Made by a program: the position numbers and the translations under genes. Below the pieces are notes generated by a model. It was not told the origin of the DNA and did no database searches. It worked only from the letters and a program-made list of their open reading frames with translations. A DNA stretch of 64,000 nt from Corythucha ciliata (Eukaryota; Arthropoda; Insecta; Hemiptera; Tingidae), in the NCBI GenBank assembly GCA_038030265.1, contig CM075943.1, forward strand, positions 42,036,001 through 42,100,000. The letters are read 5' to 3'. This document shows, piece after piece, positions 59,935 through 64,000 of this stretch; positions within the stretch are counted from its first letter, which is position 1, and the number at the start of each line of letters is the position of its first letter.

Positions 59935-61640
59935 ACAAAAATCGGTAATATTCGTGGCTATATAGCTGCTAAAAAACGCTGATTCGTGGTCTCGCGATGC
60001 AACTTCCAGACTAAAATTATGAAAAAAAATCGCTGATTCGCGGTACATGAAGGCCATTCTACGAATAAATTGTAGAAATCAACGCAAAAGTGTTGTATTT
60101 GGGCAAACCCCGCGGTTAAAGTTGAGAAACACGCTGTAATATTGACAAATAAAAGACGCTTTCAGGTTAAAATCGGACAAAAATGGCAAATTCAGAACTG
60201 AAATGGCGTATAATCGCCCATTCGCGTATGAAAAAATGAATAGGATGCTGAATGGCCGCAAAATTAGCACAAAACGCTATTTCACAGCTGAAATTGGGAA
60301 AAATCGCTAATTTGCAATTTTCAGATATAAAGTTATGGAAAAACGTTAATTCGCGGATACAAAATGATTAAAATCACTAATTCGCGGCAAAAATTGAAAA
60401 AATCACCAATTAGCGCAGGTAAAATTAAGAAAAACGTTAATTTTCAGCTCAAAATGGACAAAAGTGCTAATTCTCAGTTAAAAATGGAAAAAAATTGCTA
60501 ATTTGCAGCTTAAATTGAGTCAAACGCCCATTCTTGGCAAAAATTGACAGAGCTCGGTAGGTAATGCACGGGTTGGAGACGCTAAAATTTAGAAAAAGGG
60601 AAAATTCGCAGCTAAAATTGAGAAACATCACTAATTCTCGAATTAAGTGTCGTGAAATTTACAATTTAAAAATGATTTTTTGACAGAAATGGATGGATAG
60701 ATGTTAATTGTTTGGTTTGAAAACAAAAAAAAACATTTATAATTTAAATTCGCACCTTCTGAAGGCTTTTTTGTTGCTAAAATTGCAGAAAAATGGCAAA
60801 TTCATGCATGGCTATAGTTCAATGTTAAAAAATACGCTTATTCACGGCTAGGACTGAAAAGAAGCAATAATCTATACCTATAAAAGTTATATTAAATTGC
60901 TAATGCGGTGGTAAAATGTGAAAAACCGCTAATTTGCGGATAATATTTAGAAAATAAAATAATCAGCCTGGTCAAAATTAAGAAAAAGGTTATTTTAAGC
61001 CTAAAAATTGAGAAAATTGCTAATTCGCGGCTAAAAATGGAAAAAATCGCCAATTTACAGCTAAAATTGCGCCAAACGCCAATTTGTGACTGAAATTGAG
61101 AAAATTCGCTACTTCACAGATATGAAACGCTACGACGCGTCGCCGCTGCAATTTAAAAAAAAAACGCTAGTTCGCGGTTGAAACTGAGAAAAATTATTAT
61201 TTGCGCCAAAAACTAAACATACGCCAATTTGCGGATTCTGAAGGCAACTTTTCAGGCTGAAATTGAAAAAAAACGCCAATTTGTGGCACTAGGTGAAGAA
61301 ACCGCTAATTCGCGAGTAAACTGAGAAAAATCGCTCATGCATTGCTTATGGTGAACCAAAAAAATCCTAGTTCAAGGAAAAATCCCCCTATTTTGCGGCT
61401 AATATTGAGGAAAACAATTATGAAAAACATTAATTTCCAGCTGAAACTGAGAAAAGCGCTAATCCCCTGATAACAAATTTATAAAATCGGTAATATGCTG
61501 CTAAAGTTGACAAAATGCGCAATTGATGGTTATGGGAGGGGGTGGGCAAAACCGCTAATCTGCGGCTGAAATTGAGAAGAACGATACACTCGGCCAAAAT
61601 TCAGAAAAGCGCTAATTTGCGGGTAGAGTCCAAGAATCAC
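59935..61640 (+). repeat. Degenerate tandem array A, forward
   Basis: The clearest array: consecutive units of 29-31 bp, for example at 60300-60540, on CGCTAATTTGCAGC and TAAAATTGAGAAAAA. Long units with TTCTGAAGGCAACTTTTCAG occur near 61235. A possible hAT-like right end, GACCTACTCCACTG after a C run, stands at 61798-61811; no left partner was found. Confidence 0.8.
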
Positions 61641-61814
61641 CCTAAACTGAGAGATTGAGGCTATGATTAGGCCAGCAAGATGTCAAGATTCAAGAGTGTG
61701 CTGGCTGGGTGGAATGATGACTAAAATGTGAAATTACCCCCCTCCCCTCACCCATACGAGATTTCAATCTGACCTCCCCCCCCCCCAGGAAAATTCCGAC
61801 CTACTCCACTGTGC

Positions 61815-63120
61815 ATAGGACACACTCGGAGTGCGGTGATAACTCCGACGAACCTTCAAAGTGCAAGAACATACGAATGCCAAGTGTGAAATTTAACCGA
61901 ATGTTGTAACAGGTGCCACCGCCTCCGTAGTCCGTACTTCCGCTGTGACTCGGGGGCATGCATACAGACGATGCTCGTCTGTGACAAAACGGTACGAGGG
62001 GTCGGGTGACGGGAGTGACAAATCTTACTGTTGATCATTCACGAAACTAGTGAAAGTACTAGTCAGACTAGACTAATTATCTTTCAGAATAGAATAATAG
62101 TTTTATTAGAAACTCAATGGATGTTTATTTTATGTATATTTTGAGCTAAGATCTTGGCTTGTGACTCGTAGGCTCCTTGAGCTGCCTCTAATAATCAACC
62201 CATTCAAACATATCTCATCAACAATTCATTTCTTCAAAGAAAATCGATGGCAAATCCTTGAAAAATTATAGAAAACTTCAATTCAAGCAGTTGACTAATG
62301 TCATGACTTGGAATTGTGCCGTATTTGCGTTTTTTTAAGCACCTTGAGCCACAAACTGCAAAGCCGCTTCGATCGATATTAGAAGAGCTCTTTCCACAGA
62401 AAGGAAGGGGATAACCTTTATTTAAACAATCCTCCTGGCTTATCGCCTTGTCATTTCAATGTAAAGCTTTTTCTTACGAAATTCAGAACTCCTTCCTTTT
62501 CCAGTACAATCTGACGAGAAATTAATTACTTCTGTCTGAATATGAAATATTGAGTAATTAACGGGGTATTATGTGCAATAAAATTCCATGTGAATCAAAC
62601 GGAGAGTTAGTTGTTGTTGGATCTGATTGTTAAGCCTATTCAACTTGGTGCCACAGTTGCCGTGGATTTTTCGTAATCGGTGAGTTAGATATTCTATTAA
62701 AGTACCTGTTTACGGCTTAAAACAGCCTTGACAATGATAATATTACGTTGAATATATTTAACAATTGTGTATCTTAAGTGGGTAAAATAACATCTATCCA
62801 GGTAGTATTCGATTCCCTAGTCTGTTATTGGTAAAGCCCTAATTTGGTCCCCAGACACACGTTAGGTACATTTTTCCGTTTACAACTGCTCAGTTCTGTA
62901 TATATTTGTTGGCTAAGGTACAAATTTCCCTTCAAAGGATCATGTTATCGCTTTGTTTCTCAGGTGTGTAATTTTCACGTCACACTTTTTCGTGTGACGC
63001 AATGTCTCGGGTTTTAACATTTTGCCTGGCAATACTGAAATGTTTTTGTCTTCCTCTCTACCCCATTCCAGTGCTTGCCAATAATGAGAGTGCATAGACA
63101 ATACGAGAGTGAAAAATGTA
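61815..63120. other. No gene recognised
   Basis: AT-rich sequence up to the piggyBac-type element; short open frames have no family features. Confidence 0.4.
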
Positions 63121-63127
63121 TTTTTAA

Positions 63128-63573
63128 CCCTTAGACCGGAACACCTCAAAACCTCCTTTTACTCTGAACATCGGTCACTTTGACCACATCGCTCAAGAAC
63201 TGCTAATTTTTTGTTATTTGAAAGGAGCTTAACCCGCTGTAATATTTCGTAGTAAGAGCAGATGGAAAACTTGCGATTTTCGTTAATATTTTAATCACAT
63301 AAGCGACAAGCAAAATAAAAAATGTCGCAAGTCTTTCCATCAGTCTCTTCATTCTCAGTCTCTTCACTGCTTATTTTGACTGCCAGTGGCACAGTAAAAA
63401 TTAGATTACCGATGAACAAGAAGCGGGAGAGCTTTTCCGATGCTACCGTGGCACTCCCAAGGAACATGTTGAAGATGTCGTGAGCCCTTTCACCAATCAT
63501 AGCGTCAGAAGCCCCATCACGGATACAGAATGAAAATCGAACGGTCATTTTGACCGATATTCCGGTCTAAGGG
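63128..63573. mobile_element. Non-autonomous piggyBac-type element
   Basis: The inverted ends CCCTTAGACCGGAA and TTCCGGTCTAAGGG are exact for 14 bp and are flanked by TTAA on both sides (63124-63127, 63574-63577), the piggyBac target. Subterminal copies of GGTCACTTTGACC (63173) and GGTCATTTTGACC (63543) add a second inverted pair. At 446 bp it is far too short for a transposase. An 85-codon minus-strand frame (63291-63548) begins inside the subterminal repeat and matches nothing recognised. Confidence 0.85.
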
Positions 63574-64000
63574 TTAAGAGTCCGAACCGTAGTCAGTTGC
63601 TCGTAAATAAGAATTTACCTAAGAAGGTATTTACGTAGAGGCCAGTTTTTGGTTAGTGAAAATGTCAAAATTCTTGGCCTAAAACGCTAGTTAAATCTGT
63701 TATTGGTGAAGTTGGCCGCTCTGCTGACTTGATTGACAGTTTTCGGGTGGAGTATGACTGTGTGAGTTTTGTAGGGCCAGTTTCTATGGAATACAGTTTG
63801 CAGTTTCTCAATCTATCGCACTGTTGAACTGTCAGATACTTTTACCTGGACATGATTTTAAAGTGGATTACATTTTGGGCTGTTGTTTCAGTATCCAAAT
63901 AGGTTATGAAGCAGGGTGTAAGCAGCTCCCGTTTTCCTCGCTGTCTTAGTACATAATGTAAAATAATAATGAAATACACACAGGAAGGGAATAAATAGTG

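Noticed and set aside
59935..61640. CRISPR-like look of about 30-bp repeats
   Set aside because: Units are contiguous without spacers, differ at many positions, occur in both orientations over the whole window, and no cas-like gene exists. The context is eukaryotic.
63291..63548. piggyBac transposase fragment
   Set aside because: The 85-residue product shows no DDE-type motif or cysteine-rich C-terminal domain recognisable as piggyBac.

Overview
The window looks like animal nuclear DNA, most likely from an arthropod. It is AT-rich, carries one multi-exon gene with GT-AG introns of only about 53-143 nt, has no operon-like gene packing, and is dense in short cut-and-paste transposons (hAT-, PIF/Harbinger- and piggyBac-type), tRNA-like SINE pieces and a solo LTR. 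A sap-feeding hemipteran such as a whitefly is a guess from the style of the repeats, not a demonstrated identity.

Only one protein-coding gene can be supported. It is a pepsin/cathepsin D-family aspartic protease in nine exons on the + strand (29392-31217). The splice model stays in frame from a signal peptide to a stop (403 residues) and keeps both DTG/S catalytic motifs. It lacks the cysteine pairs of the first two pepsin disulfides and ends in a hydrophobic tail that may be a GPI-anchor signal. The other open frames looked at resemble no known family and mostly fall inside repeats.

The main theme is an unusual class of repeats. A large share of the window consists of strongly diverged short tandem arrays, here called A (about 30-bp unit, cores CGCTAATTCGCGG and CTAAAATTGAG), B (about 30-45 bp, core CGCGAAATTGGTTTT followed by GAGCCA), C (about 20-25 bp, core AACTGACGATTTTACC) and D (CGAATATT and AAATTGCGAGTTT cores mixed with GC-rich CCGGACTGGCCGG pieces). 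At least two long stretches of these arrays are the interior of transposons with hAT-like ends: 23973-25747, with perfect 8-bp target duplications, holds A then B; 5443-8152, with near-perfect duplications, holds C then B. The arrays therefore look like cargo of large non-autonomous hAT-like elements rather than ordinary satellite DNA.

Layout: 1-2200 A arrays plus a 271-bp hAT MITE with perfect 8-bp duplications; 2.2-5.4 kb no recognised feature; 5.4-8.2 kb C/B element; 8.4-11.6 kb several MITEs and a 1.2-kb imperfect palindrome; 13.8-15.5 kb C and B arrays with a tRNA-like insert; 15.5-20.4 kb mostly featureless; 20.4-22.9 kb a long hairpin and three MITEs nested inside one another; 23.7-28.7 kb a MITE, the A/B element and a D array; 29.4-31.2 kb the protease gene; 33.5-39.8 kb B/C arrays and a hAT element containing a SINE; 40-44 kb featureless; 44-47.4 kb A/B arrays; 49.9-51 kb B array; 52.1-52.5 kb a fresh inverted/direct triplication; 55.3-61.8 kb A/B arrays, a MITE and a solo LTR; 63.1-63.6 kb a piggyBac-type element.
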